Source: Clostridium liquoris
Lineage (GTDB): Bacteria; Bacillota; Clostridia; Clostridiales; Clostridiaceae
DNA length: 64,000 bases
Assembly: GCF_002995785.1 (NCBI RefSeq)
Contig: NZ_PVXO01000073.1
Location: forward strand, 1 to 64,000
Direction of reading: 5' to 3'
The notes under the pieces were generated by a model. It searched no databases and had not been told where the DNA came from. It was given only the letters and a program-made list of their open reading frames with translations. Of this stretch, positions 1-8,298 are shown piece by piece. Numbering within the stretch: position 1 is the stretch's first letter; each line of letters starts with the position of its first letter. A program made the translations under genes and the position numbers.

Positions 1-45
1 TATAGTAATATCAACTTACATTATAATGGATTTTTTATGTATGTG

Positions 46-70
46 GGAGATACTTTTTGTATCTCCTTTT
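46..70 (+). terminator. intrinsic terminator at left edge
   Basis: A perfect 8-bp stem (GGAGATAC / GTATCTCC) with a five-T loop is followed on the plus strand by TTTTAATTTTTT. The T-tract is on the plus strand, so it probably ends a rightward gene lying left of the window, converging on the gene at 125-490. It may also stop leftward transcripts, but that side has no T-run. Confidence 0.55.
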
Positions 71-124
71 AATTTTTTAAGCAGTAATTATTACTACTTT
101 TGCCTACTAAAATTATACTCTAAG

Positions 125-490
125 TCAAATATTTATACCTAGCATTCCAGATAATGCACCTACAGCTAATGCCAAAGCTATTCTCATCATTCCCCTGTAT
201 TCCAAACCAGGTGAATTGCCTGCTATCAAAGACACTATATAAATTATTAACATATATAATGCAGCAACCATCAATCCTGTAAGCCATCCTCTTTTATTGA
301 TTTTACGTACTGCATATATGCTTCCGTACATTATACTTAACACTGTAGTAACCAAGTAAAAAATAGCATTAATTTTTTCGCCGATATCTACAAAGCTCAT
401 TATAATTGCATATACAATCATAAATATGACGGTAATAACAGTACTTCTTAATACACCGTCTCCTATAGGTAAAAAGTTACTTTTTCCCAT
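125..490 (-). CDS. small integral membrane protein, TIGR04086/YrzE-like
   Basis: A 121-residue, almost wholly hydrophobic protein with about four predicted membrane segments (residues ~14-34, 40-60, 70-90, 98-118) and a GALSGMLGI end. It fits the TIGR04086/YrzE family of small Firmicute membrane proteins, whose function is unknown to me. The family call rests mainly on position: last gene after yajC, as in the B. subtilis queA-tgt-yrbF-yrzE order. The start is an ATG preceded by GGGGGTG. That ribosome site lies in a possible hairpin with sequence just after yajC (495-540). Confidence 0.7.
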   Translation of the reverse strand: MGKSNFLPIGDGVLRSTVITVIFMIVYAIIMSFVDIGEKINAIFYLVTTVLSIMYGSIYAVRKINKRGWLTGLMVAALYMLIIYIVSLIAGNSPGLEYRGMMRIALALAVGALSGMLGINI

Positions 491-494
491 ATAT

Positions 495-540
495 AAAACA
501 CCCCCTATCTATTACTATCTATGTAGAAAAGAGGTGTTTT
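495..540 (-). promoter_or_regulatory. possible RBS-sequestering hairpin between yajC and the next gene
   Basis: AAAACACC (495-502) pairs with GGTGTTTT (533-540), an 8-bp stem with a ~30-base loop. On the minus strand the second arm contains the GGTG of the ribosome site of the 125-490 gene. This could reduce its translation relative to yajC or act as a weak terminator. The loop contains CTATCTATTACTATCTAT, resembling the dispersed repeat arms seen elsewhere in the window. Folding was judged by eye. Confidence 0.3.
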
Positions 541-581
541 ATGATTAAAGAAAAAAATTTTTAATAATTTATTTCTGTTCT

Positions 582-1055
582 TTAATTTTCTTTAAAATCT
601 ACGCCTTTGCTTTCTTCATCAGCTTTTTTAACTTCTTCTTTAACTTCTTTTTTTGTCTCTTCTTTTGTTTCTTCTTTTATCTCTTCTTTATGCTTATTTT
701 CTTTTTTTACTTCCTTTTTATCTTCCTTTTCCTCTACATTAGAAGGATTTAAAATAGAAAGTATTCCGTTTTTATCCAACTTTATTCTTGCCCTACTTGG
801 TCCTGTTTCTAAAATTATAAATGTATCCTGTACATTTATAACCTTTCCTAGTATTCCACCCTTTGTTATAATCTCGTCATTTACTTTTAGAGAATCTAAC
901 ATACCTTTATATTTTTTCTTTCTTTTTTTCTCCGGTATATATAAAATTATGTAGAAGAATACCAGCATTAAAATAAAAGGTAAAAAGAAGCCTAATCCGC
1001 CTCCAGTTGGTTGACTAGCTGCAGCAATAGTTAAAAATTCTCCAATCATTGTCAT
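582..1055 (-). CDS. yajC: preprotein translocase subunit YajC
   Basis: YajC is a small single-span partner of SecDF in Sec-dependent protein export. Residues ~18-40 form the membrane helix, followed by the RKKKYKGMLDSLKVNDEIITKGGILGKV core typical of YajC. I chose the ATG at 1055 because a near-perfect GGAGGTGAT lies three bases upstream; an ATG at 1073 overlaps that site. The 157-residue product is longer than usual because of a charged tail from about residue 108, a run of KEE/KEV/KEET units likely to be flexible or coiled. It follows tgt, as in many Firmicutes. Confidence 0.93.
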   Translation of the reverse strand: MTMIGEFLTIAAASQPTGGGLGFFLPFILMLVFFYIILYIPEKKRKKKYKGMLDSLKVNDEIITKGGILGKVINVQDTFIILETGPSRARIKLDKNGILSILNPSNVEEKEDKKEVKKENKHKEEIKEETKEETKKEVKEEVKKADEESKGVDFKEN

Positions 1056-1178
1056 ATAATCACCTCCCCTCATAGTATAAGTTTATAAGTACTTTACTAA
1101 TGTGTAAAGTAAAACTTTTCAAATTTATATGAAATATTTATTAATTATTAAAATTTTCATAGATTTTAATATTATCCT

Positions 1179-2309
1179 CTATGCTCTTCCTGCCCATTCT
1201 GTTAATTTTTTTTCTTTAAACTCTGGGAAGTAATCTCCATCTATGGCATCTCTAATTTCTCTCATAAGATTATTGTAAAAATATAAATTATGTAAAACAC
1301 AAAGCCTCATAGCTAACATTTCTTTCGCTTTAAATAAATGTCTAATATATGCTCTAGAATAATATTTGCATGCTGGACATTGGCAACCTTCATCTATAGG
1401 TCTTCCATCTAACTCAAATTTAGCATTCATTAAATTTATCTTACCTTCCTTAGTGAATACATGACCATGTCTTCCATTCCTTGCTGGAAGTACGCAATCA
1501 AAAAAGTCTACTCCTCTATCCACAGCTTCTAATATATTACTTGGAAGTCCTACTCCCATTAAGTATATTGGCTTATCCTCTGGCAGATATGGAACCACTG
1601 CATCTATTATCCTATACATTTCCTCGTGGGTTTCTCCTACAGCAAGCCCTCCTATAGCATATCCATCTAGGTTCATTTTAGCTATGGTTTTAGCGTGCTC
1701 TATTCTAATATCATCATAGGTACCACCTTGATTTATACCAAAAAGCATTTGCTTCTTATTTATGGTATCTGGTAATGAATTTAATCTATCCATTTCAATT
1801 TTACATCTTTCAAGCCATCTTGTAGTTCTAGCTACAGAATTTTCTACATATTCCCTAGGAGAAGGATTAGAAATACACTCATCAAAAGCCATAGCAATAG
1901 TAGATGCTATATTGCTTTGTATTTGCATACTTTCCTCTGGACCCATAAATATTTTTCTTCCATCTATATGAGAGTTAAAGTACACTCCTTCTTCCTTTAT
2001 CTTTCTTATTTTAGCTAGAGAGAATACCTGAAATCCACCTGAGTCAGTCAAAATAGGTCTATCCCAATTCATAAACTTGTGAAGTCCGCCCATTTGTTTT
2101 ATCACTTTATCTCCAGGTCTTAAATGAAGGTGATATGTATTTGAAAGCTCTACTTGACAGCCTATTTCCTTTAAATCCATGGAAGAAACTGCTCCTTTAA
2201 TAGCTCCTAAAGTTCCTACATTCATAAACACAGGAGTTTGTACTGTACCATGAGGTGTAGTAAATTCTCCTCTTCTTGTCTTGCCACATTTTTTAATTAA
2301 TTTGTACAT
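1179..2309 (-). CDS. tgt: queuine tRNA-guanine transglycosylase
   Basis: Tgt swaps guanine-34 of GUN-anticodon tRNAs for the queuosine precursor preQ1. Visible hallmarks are LTDSGGFQVFS with the catalytic aspartate, the second active-site segment DCVLPARNGRHG, and a C-terminal zinc site CQCPAC with a downstream histidine. The 376-residue length is normal. A GTG at 2321 overlaps the AAAGGAG ribosome site, so the ATG at 2309 (11 bases after GGAG) is the better start. It is downstream of queA, the next enzyme in the same modification, with a 42-base gap. Confidence 0.97.
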   Translation of the reverse strand: MYKLIKKCGKTRRGEFTTPHGTVQTPVFMNVGTLGAIKGAVSSMDLKEIGCQVELSNTYHLHLRPGDKVIKQMGGLHKFMNWDRPILTDSGGFQVFSLAKIRKIKEEGVYFNSHIDGRKIFMGPEESMQIQSNIASTIAMAFDECISNPSPREYVENSVARTTRWLERCKIEMDRLNSLPDTINKKQMLFGINQGGTYDDIRIEHAKTIAKMNLDGYAIGGLAVGETHEEMYRIIDAVVPYLPEDKPIYLMGVGLPSNILEAVDRGVDFFDCVLPARNGRHGHVFTKEGKINLMNAKFELDGRPIDEGCQCPACKYYSRAYIRHLFKAKEMLAMRLCVLHNLYFYNNLMREIRDAIDGDYFPEFKEKKLTEWAGRA

Positions 2310-2351
2310 GTGTGTGTACACTCCTTTATCTATTTTATCTGAAGCTAAGAA

Positions 2352-3377
2352 TCACTTGATAAACATAGCATCTCCAAAGCTAAAAAATCTATATTTTTCT
2401 TTTACAGCTATGTTATAAGCATTTATTATTTTATCCCTTCCACATAATGCACTTACCAACATAATTAAAGTTGACTTTGGAAGATGAAAATTAGTAATTA
2501 AAGCATCTACGATCTTAAATTTGTATCCTGGATAGATGAATATATCTGTCCATCCTGACTGCTCTCTAACTCTACCAGATTCATCTCCTATGGTTTCAAG
2601 AGTTCTAGATGATGTTGTTCCTACTGCTATAACCCTTTTACCAGCTTCCTTTGTTTTATTTATTAATTCTGCAGTTTCCTTTGTCATTCTATAATATTCT
2701 GAATGCATATGGTGTTCTAATACATCATCTACTTTTACTGGTCTAAAAGTACCAAGCCCTACATGCAAAGTTAAAAAGGCCAAATTTACTCCTTTATCTT
2801 TTATTCTTTGCAAAAGTTCTTCTGTAAAATGGAGTCCAGCTGTAGGCGCTGCTGCTGATCCCTGCTCCTTTGAATAAACAGTCTGATACTGCTCCTTATC
2901 CTCTAATTTTTCCTTTATATATGGAGGAAGTGGCATTTGCCCTAGTCTATCTAAAACCTCCTCAAATATTCCATCATATTCAAATTTAACTATTCTACTT
3001 CCCTCTTCGCCAAGAGCCATTATTTCTGCTGTTAGCTCACCATTTCCAAATGAAAACTTGGTGCCTATCTTAGCCCTTTTACCAGGCTTTACTAAAGTTT
3101 CCCAAGTATCTTTATCTATTCTCTTTAAAAGTAAAAACTCCATTTTGCCATGGGTATCCTGTTTTTCACCTATAAGTCTAGCTGGTATTACTCTAGTATC
3201 ATTCAATACAAGACAGTCTCCAGGGTTTAGATAGTCTATTATATCTTTAAATATTTTATGTTCTATTTCACCACTTTTCTTGTCTAGAATCATAAGTCTT
3301 GCCTCATCCCTTTTTTCTAATGGGCATTGTGCTATTAGTTCTTTTGGTAAATAGTAATCAAAATCTTTTACTTGCAT
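2352..3377 (-). CDS. queA: S-adenosylmethionine:tRNA ribosyltransferase-isomerase
   Basis: QueA adds the epoxycyclopentanediol ring to preQ1 in tRNA, using the ribose of S-adenosylmethionine. It opens with [19 protein letters not shown] and contains [23 protein letters not shown] and [11 protein letters not shown], all standard QueA motifs, and ends normally. The ATG at 3377 has GGAG seven bases upstream; longer in-frame starts reaching 3428 would overlap ruvB. The 341-residue length fits the family. It lies between ruvB and tgt in one leftward transcription unit. Confidence 0.97.
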   Translation of the reverse strand: MQVKDFDYYLPKELIAQCPLEKRDEARLMILDKKSGEIEHKIFKDIIDYLNPGDCLVLNDTRVIPARLIGEKQDTHGKMEFLLLKRIDKDTWETLVKPGKRAKIGTKFSFGNGELTAEIMALGEEGSRIVKFEYDGIFEEVLDRLGQMPLPPYIKEKLEDKEQYQTVYSKEQGSAAAPTAGLHFTEELLQRIKDKGVNLAFLTLHVGLGTFRPVKVDDVLEHHMHSEYYRMTKETAELINKTKEAGKRVIAVGTTSSRTLETIGDESGRVREQSGWTDIFIYPGYKFKIVDALITNFHLPKSTLIMLVSALCGRDKIINAYNIAVKEKYRFFSFGDAMFIK

Positions 3378-3414
3378 GTTTCCACTCCTTTGTATGATTA
3401 AAAAAATAACTAAA

Positions 3415-4455
3415 CTATTGGTTATCAATTTTCATTGAACACTGGTCTATTTGAAACTTATCTTTTTTGCTTCTTTTAAAATGCTTATAAGCTTTATCTG
3501 TAGCTATTCTTCCTCTTGGTGTCCTTATTATAAAGCCCTTTTGCAGCAAATAGGGTTCATATACATCCTGTATAGTATCTAATTCCTCTCCTATGAAATA
3601 AGAAAGGGTTTCTATTCCAACAGGACCTCCTTCAAAGTTATCTATAATAGCAGTTAAAATCTTATTATCTATGCTGTCGAATCCTTCTCTATCTATTTCT
3701 AAAAGCTCCATGGCATCTCTTGCGGTTTGTAAATTTATAATTCCATTTCCTTTAACCTCTGAGTAATCTCTAACCCTTTTTAATATTCTATTAGCTATTC
3801 TTGGAGTTCCTCTAGATCTCATAGCTAATTCATAGGCAGCTTCTTCTTCTATATCTATATTTAGTATTCCTGATGATCTCACAATTATTTCTTTTAGTTC
3901 ATCTTCCTCATAAAATTCCATAGGACAAAGTATTCCAAATCTATCTCTTAGTGGAGATGTTAATAATCCTACTCTAGTGGTAGCCCCTATAAGAGTGAAT
4001 TTAGGCAAATCCAATCTTATAGATTTTGCAGCAGCACCCTTCCCTATGACTATATCCAAAGCGTAATCTTCCATGGCAGGATAAAGAATTTCCTCCACTG
4101 ACCTGTTTAATCTATGAATTTCATCTATAAATAATACATCATAATCATTTAAACTTGTTAAAATCGCAGCTAAATCTCCTGCCCTTTCTATAGCAGGTCC
4201 TGAAGTAATTTTTAAACTTCCCCCCATTTCTCTTGCAATTATATTGGCCAAAGTTGTTTTTCCAAGTCCTGGAGGGCCATAAAGCAGTACATGATCCAAG
4301 GCTTCTCCCCTCATTTTAGCAGCCTTTATAAAGATATCTAATTTTTCCTTTACCTTTTTCTGTCCTATATATTCCTTAAGCCTTTGCGGTCTTAAACTAT
4401 ACTCAATATCGGTATCTTCTTCTACACTTAAAGGGGTAACAAATCTTTCGCCCAT
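3415..4455 (-). CDS. ruvB: Holliday junction branch-migration helicase RuvB
   Basis: RuvB is the AAA+ ring motor that drives branch migration with RuvA. Walker [10 protein letters not shown], Walker B LFIDEIHR, sensor [10 protein letters not shown] and the winged-helix end [16 protein letters not shown] are all present. The tail after HFKRSKK is about 15 residues longer than I expect. Two adjacent ATGs (4458, 4455) follow AAAGGAG, which overlaps the ruvA stop; I chose 4455 for its better spacing (7 versus 4). The genes are tightly coupled, as usual for ruvAB. Confidence 0.96.
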   Translation of the reverse strand: MGERFVTPLSVEEDTDIEYSLRPQRLKEYIGQKKVKEKLDIFIKAAKMRGEALDHVLLYGPPGLGKTTLANIIAREMGGSLKITSGPAIERAGDLAAILTSLNDYDVLFIDEIHRLNRSVEEILYPAMEDYALDIVIGKGAAAKSIRLDLPKFTLIGATTRVGLLTSPLRDRFGILCPMEFYEEDELKEIIVRSSGILNIDIEEEAAYELAMRSRGTPRIANRILKRVRDYSEVKGNGIINLQTARDAMELLEIDREGFDSIDNKILTAIIDNFEGGPVGIETLSYFIGEELDTIQDVYEPYLLQKGFIIRTPRGRIATDKAYKHFKRSKKDKFQIDQCSMKIDNQ

Positions 4456-4459
4456 CATA

Positions 4460-5065
4460 TTACTCCTTTCCATTCATTAAAAATTTTAAACACTGTTTTA
4501 TTATTACTTCTAAGGAACTATTTTTGTCCACTGCTTTTAGCGCATTATTGGCTTCTTTTTCTGAGTATCCCAAAGAAGTCAACGCCTCTAATGCTTCCAA
4601 TGAATTATCCATAATTCCATTATGCTCATCTAATTTTCCCTTTACTTCTCCAGATAAATCATCTTTTTTCAGCTTATCACCAAGCTCAAGTATAATCCTT
4701 TGAGCAGTTTTTTTCCCAATACCAGGAGCTCTCATTAAAGATTTTTCATCAGAGGTAAGGATAGCATACTTCAAATTCAATATACTGCTTATAGATAGTA
4801 ATGATAAAGATGCTTTGGCACCAACTCCATTTATAGTTAACAAAAGATTAAACATGTCTCTTTCTTCTTTAGAATAGAAACCATATAGACCAATAAAATC
4901 TTCCCTAACAATTTGCTGTAAATATAGTTTTACTTCTTCATCTATTTTAGGCATATTAGCTAAGGTATTCCCCGATGTATATATTTTATAGCCTAAGCCA
5001 TTGTTTTCTACAACTATATAGTCCTTATTTATTCCTTTAAAGACGCCTTTTATGTACTCATACAT
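4460..5065 (-). CDS. ruvA: Holliday junction DNA-binding protein RuvA
   Basis: RuvA binds the four-way junction as a tetramer and docks RuvB. The N-terminal OB fold ([20 protein letters not shown]), the helix-hairpin-helix segments ([16 protein letters not shown] and [21 protein letters not shown]) and the C-terminal UBA-like domain III ([17 protein letters not shown]) are visible. The 201-residue length is typical. The ribosome site AAGGGG nine bases upstream is weak. I see no ruvC in the window; bofC occupies the upstream position. Confidence 0.96.
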   Translation of the reverse strand: MYEYIKGVFKGINKDYIVVENNGLGYKIYTSGNTLANMPKIDEEVKLYLQQIVREDFIGLYGFYSKEERDMFNLLLTINGVGAKASLSLLSISSILNLKYAILTSDEKSLMRAPGIGKKTAQRIILELGDKLKKDDLSGEVKGKLDEHNGIMDNSLEALEALTSLGYSEKEANNALKAVDKNSSLEVIIKQCLKFLMNGKE

Positions 5066-5112
5066 CTGATTCAGCCCCTTATTTATAATAAATTATCACC
5101 TATTACTTTACC

Positions 5113-5118
5113 ATTATA
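5113..5118 (-). promoter_or_regulatory. candidate -10 element for the ruvAB-queA-tgt-yajC operon
   Basis: A TATAATGG sequence lies on the minus strand between the bofC terminator and ruvA. The terminator just upstream implies that ruvA needs its own promoter. I found no convincing -35 hexamer at 16-18 bases. Confidence 0.3.
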
Positions 5119-5134
5119 AGAAATTTTATTCAAC

Positions 5135-5172
5135 AAAAAAACCTCAAGGATTATTATTCATAATCCTCAAGG
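5135..5172 (-). terminator. intrinsic terminator overlapping the 3' end of bofC
   Basis: On the minus strand a 13-bp stem (two G-U pairs) with the loop GAATA is followed by seven Ts. The 5' arm and loop are the last codons of bofC and the stop codon lies in the hairpin, so coding and termination signals share bases. It separates bofC transcription from ruvA. Confidence 0.8.
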
Positions 5173-5771
5173 CGTGATAATACTTCCTCTCGGCTATTAC
5201 ATTGAAAGTATCTGCTTCCATTAGTTAAAAGATTTATATCTTGCTCTTTTAAGTGATCAATTCTTTTTCCCGTTATGTCAGTTTGCTCATTTTCTATATA
5301 CATATCTCCATTACTATCTGTTCTATAAATAGCAAGATATTGTCCTTTTATCCCCAACACATATTTATTTGGTAAATATTTATCAAGTTCTTTTACTAGT
5401 ATAATTTTTGAAGATGATGCCTCTTCTAATTTATAATCTTCTTTTTTGTATCTTTCCTCAAGAGTATTTTTTGTTTTTTCATTAACATTTCTTCCCTTTT
5501 CTACTTTTTCTATTACAGTATCACCGCTCTTTTTATACCTTATTTTAAATTCAATAGAGGTATCAGGGTGTATTTTCTCATCTCCGCTTCCTTGTACAGC
5601 TATTTTATCAATTTCTTCACCTATGTTATTTACTTGAACTTTGTCATCTCTATTTTCTCTATTATTACTTTTTATTTTTGCCAATGCCATATAGTAACTT
5701 AAGCTAAAAATAATAGCAGAAACCATAATAACTAAAATCACATATATTCTTTTTTTATTTTTCATTTCCAT
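5154..5771 (-). CDS. bofC: BofC-like forespore protein
   Basis: In B. subtilis BofC is a forespore protein, exported to the intermembrane space, that inhibits SpoIVB and so times sigma-K checkpoint signalling. The 205-residue protein has an N-terminal membrane/signal segment (~8-29), a polar middle, and a C-terminal region (YLPNKYVLGIKGQYLAIYR onward) of the kind found in BofC. Position supports the call: directly upstream of ruvA and downstream of yebC, as in B. subtilis. The start has GGAGG seven bases upstream. Domain assignment is by eye and synteny, not a profile search. Confidence 0.75.
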   Translation of the reverse strand: MEMKNKKRIYVILVIMVSAIIFSLSYYMALAKIKSNNRENRDDKVQVNNIGEEIDKIAVQGSGDEKIHPDTSIEFKIRYKKSGDTVIEKVEKGRNVNEKTKNTLEERYKKEDYKLEEASSSKIILVKELDKYLPNKYVLGIKGQYLAIYRTDSNGDMYIENEQTDITGKRIDHLKEQDINLLTNGSRYFQCNSREEVLSRLEDYE

Positions 5772-5865
5772 AGTATCCCTCCTAACTTGATTATTGTCAT
5801 TTGCTGAAACTTTTATACATAAAGTTTGAAAAAATTGTGAACAATTTTTTTGGTTTTATTTATAG

Positions 5866-5911
5866 ACAAAAAAGCATATATAGATTTGGCTTAAACAAAT
5901 CTATATATGCT
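5866..5911 (-). terminator. intrinsic terminator downstream of yebC
   Basis: A 16-bp perfect stem (5873-5888 with 5896-5911) is followed on the minus strand by TTTTTTGTC. It lies about 155 bases after the yebC stop, beyond the repeat block at 5940-6060. Confidence 0.8.
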
Positions 5912-5939
5912 CACTTAAACTTTCTCTTTATGACCCTTT

Positions 5940-6060
5940 TTCCTCATTTATTCTTTATTCTCTATTATTTATTATTTGAAATTTAATTCTAAGCTTTTCT
6001 GCAGCACAGTGGAAGAAAAGTCTCCTTAACTGTCAATTGTCAATTGTCCTCTGTCAACTG
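5940..6060. repeat. dispersed repeat block, GTCAATTG type plus TTATT arm
   Basis: This is non-coding. The left part is low-complexity TTTATTCTTTATTCTCTATTATTTATTA. The right part (6028-6060) is a 33-base unit whose reverse complement recurs at 16288-16320 with a single mismatch. It lies directly against the yebC stop codon. Confidence 0.7.
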
Positions 6061-6066
6061 AAAGGA

Positions 6067-6807
6067 CTACTCTTCCCATCCTTCAGGGAACTCAGCGTTA
6101 TGATAAACGTTTTGAACATCATCATCATCATCAAAGGCATCCAGCATCCTTTGGAATTTAGATGCTGTTGCTTCATCTATTTCTGTATATGTATCTGGTA
6201 TTGCTTTAACTTCAGCTTCAAGGAATTCTAATCCTTTTTCTTCTAAAGCTTCTCTAACAACTCCAAAATCTTCTGGCGCAGTTGTTACAACATATACTTC
6301 ATCTTCTGAAGCGAAGTCTTCTGCACCAGCTTCTAAAGCCATCATCATTAATTCATCTTCATCTAATTGGTCTGTTTTCTCTATAACTAATTGTCCTTTC
6401 TTTTGGAACATAAAAGATACACAACCAGTTGATCCCATGTTTCCGCCATTTCTAGTAAATACATATCTTACATTTCCTGCACTTCTATTTTTATTATCTG
6501 TTAAAACTTCAACTAAAACAGCTATTCCTGATGGTCCGTATCCTTCATAAACTATTTCTTCATAGTTTATTCCTTCCATTTCTCCAGCACCTTTTTTGAT
6601 AGCTCTCGTTATAGTATCTTGAGGCATGTTATTTGCTTTAGCTTTTGCAATAACATCTCTTAATTTACTATTAGTATCGGGGTTTGACCCACCATTCTTT
6701 GCCGCAATAGCTAATTCTTTACCTACCTTAGTAAATATTTTACCTCTTTTTGCATCTACCTTACCTTTTTTTGCTTGTATATTATGCCATTTAGAGTGTC
6801 CTGACAT
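6067..6807 (-). CDS. YebC/PmpR-family protein
   Basis: This is a member of the YebC/TACO1 family, described both as transcription regulators and as factors that relieve ribosome stalling. It starts [23 protein letters not shown] and has [24 protein letters not shown] and [19 protein letters not shown], the family signatures. The 246-residue length is standard. The ATG at 6807 follows AAGGAGGAG. The C-terminus has an acidic [15 protein letters not shown] end typical of the family. It appears monocistronic, with its own terminator. Confidence 0.96.
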   Translation of the reverse strand: MSGHSKWHNIQAKKGKVDAKRGKIFTKVGKELAIAAKNGGSNPDTNSKLRDVIAKAKANNMPQDTITRAIKKGAGEMEGINYEEIVYEGYGPSGIAVLVEVLTDNKNRSAGNVRYVFTRNGGNMGSTGCVSFMFQKKGQLVIEKTDQLDEDELMMMALEAGAEDFASEDEVYVVTTAPEDFGVVREALEEKGLEFLEAEVKAIPDTYTEIDEATASKFQRMLDAFDDDDDVQNVYHNAEFPEGWEE

Positions 6808-6954
6808 TTTATATCTCCTCCTTATGCACATTAATTCTTTTATATACTGAAAAATATCAATATAGAAACCTATATTATATTAATTTTAAAAATGCCTCAA
6901 CCATTATAACATATATGATAATATAAACTCAAATACAAATAGATATTACTTTGA

Positions 6955-7605
6955 TTATATTTCTTCTTTAAACAGTCTATTTTCTATTTTAAAATAATAT
7001 CCTTCCTCATACTTTTTAAAACTACATTTTCCTGAGGTAACTTGTACCATTTCATTTTTTATTTTCTCCATTATTTCATCAGTACATAAAACAATAATTT
7101 CTACTTTATCTGTATATATGATATCTTCTATATGCCATAAATTTTGGCCGCATAAATACTGCACTTTTCCCAAAAGATCATAATCTATAACAACATGAAG
7201 AGCAGCTCCCTGTACTCTTTCTACTATACCAGCTTCCTTTATAGCCTGAGCAGTGCCTCTGCTATATGCTCTTACAAGTCCGCCTTTCCCTAGTAAAACT
7301 CCTCCAAAATACCTGGTAACCACTGCTACTGTATTAGTTATTCCATTTTTCTTTATTACATCAAGCACCGGTACCCCTGCAGTCCCCTGAGGCTCACCGT
7401 CATCACTATATCTTTGAATGCCCATATTTTCTCCAATAATATAAGCGTACACATTGTGAGTAGCTTCCTTATGCTCGCTTCTTATTTTGTTTATAAAAGC
7501 CTTTGCCTCTTCCTCATTGTAAACTCTCTTTACATGACCTATAAATATAGATTTTTTTTCTTCAAATTCGCTGCTTATTTCATCTTTAATAGTTAAATAT
7601 CCCAC
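6955..7605 (-). CDS. YigZ/IMPACT family protein (UPF0029)
   Basis: A 216-residue protein with an N-terminal IMPACT domain (THNVYAYIIGENMGIQRYSDDGEPQGTAG, then VVTRYFGGVLLGKGGLVRAY) and a C-terminal UPF0029 region. The molecular function is unsettled; the eukaryotic IMPACT relative regulates GCN2. I favour the GTG at 7605, which has AGGTGAT three bases upstream exactly as in yajC; an ATG at 7620 would overlap the upstream HEAT gene. It is the last gene of a three-gene leftward group with the HEAT-repeat and MocR genes. Confidence 0.9.
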   Translation of the reverse strand: MGYLTIKDEISSEFEEKKSIFIGHVKRVYNEEEAKAFINKIRSEHKEATHNVYAYIIGENMGIQRYSDDGEPQGTAGVPVLDVIKKNGITNTVAVVTRYFGGVLLGKGGLVRAYSRGTAQAIKEAGIVERVQGAALHVVIDYDLLGKVQYLCGQNLWHIEDIIYTDKVEIIVLCTDEIMEKIKNEMVQVTSGKCSFKKYEEGYYFKIENRLFKEEI

Positions 7606-7609
7606 AGTA

Positions 7610-8281
7610 TCACCTACCATTGCTGTTTAATTCTATTTCTTCCATATATCTTTCAGCCGCCCTTTTTAAATAATCCTTATCTGAGTTATTAAATATACAA
7701 CTTATTTTCTCTTTAGCTTTTAAGCTTTTAACTTTGGTTAAAGCTTTAATTGCATATAGTACTACCTGAGGATTATCATCTTCTAAAGCCCTTATCAGCG
7801 GCATTTCTAAAGCTATATCTTCCATTTTCCCCATGGCAGATACTGCCATTCTTCTAACATTGACAAATTTATGTACAGAAGCTTTTATTAGAATATCCAT
7901 ACAGGATTTTTCCTTTAACTCACCTATAATCCATATGGCTGTTTCCTTTTCCTTTGGATACATCTCTACATAATTTTTTCTTATATATTCTATTAATTTA
8001 ATTTTAGTAGATTCTTCTAAAGAGTTTATTATATCTAATTTATCAGATTTACCGGCTCTTGAGACATTTTGTAACAATTCTCCTTCATCCTTGCTTTTTA
8101 CCAGTAATCCATATTTTATTTTCCCATCAATAATATGCTTTTGTGCAACATCTCTATTTATATTTCTAATTTTACAAATAGCTTCTAAAGATTTGCCTTC
8201 CAAAAATAAGAAGTAAGTAATTTCTTCCTGAGTATATTTATTTATTTCATTCCATTGAACTTGAAGCAATCCCTTCCTCAA
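7610..8281 (-). CDS. HEAT-repeat protein
   Basis: A 223-residue protein. The first ~55 residues include a helix-turn-helix-like stretch (SLEAICKIRNINRDVAQKHI). Residues ~95-205 form three or so HEAT-like helical repeats (KFVNVRRMAVSAMGKME, DNPQVVLYAIKALTKVK). HEAT arrays mediate protein binding; a specific partner cannot be read from the sequence. The start appears to be TTG at 8281 after GGAGAAGG. It lies 17 bases after the MocR regulator gene and abuts yigZ, so the three are probably co-transcribed. Confidence 0.75.
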   Translation of the reverse strand: MRKGLLQVQWNEINKYTQEEITYFLFLEGKSLEAICKIRNINRDVAQKHIIDGKIKYGLLVKSKDEGELLQNVSRAGKSDKLDIINSLEESTKIKLIEYIRKNYVEMYPKEKETAIWIIGELKEKSCMDILIKASVHKFVNVRRMAVSAMGKMEDIALEMPLIRALEDDNPQVVLYAIKALTKVKSLKAKEKISCIFNNSDKDYLKRAAERYMEEIELNSNGR

Positions 8282-8298
8282 TTTTCCTTCTCCAATCT

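Noticed and set aside
607-954. Plus-strand open frame opposite yajC
   Set aside because: It is a shadow frame made of Ser/Phe codons from the KE-rich tail; no ribosome site or family likeness. The same applies to other antisense frames in the window.
5801-5986. Possible small gene between bofC and yebC
   Set aside because: The frame spans a perfect terminator stem and AT-rich repeat DNA; codon content is not gene-like.
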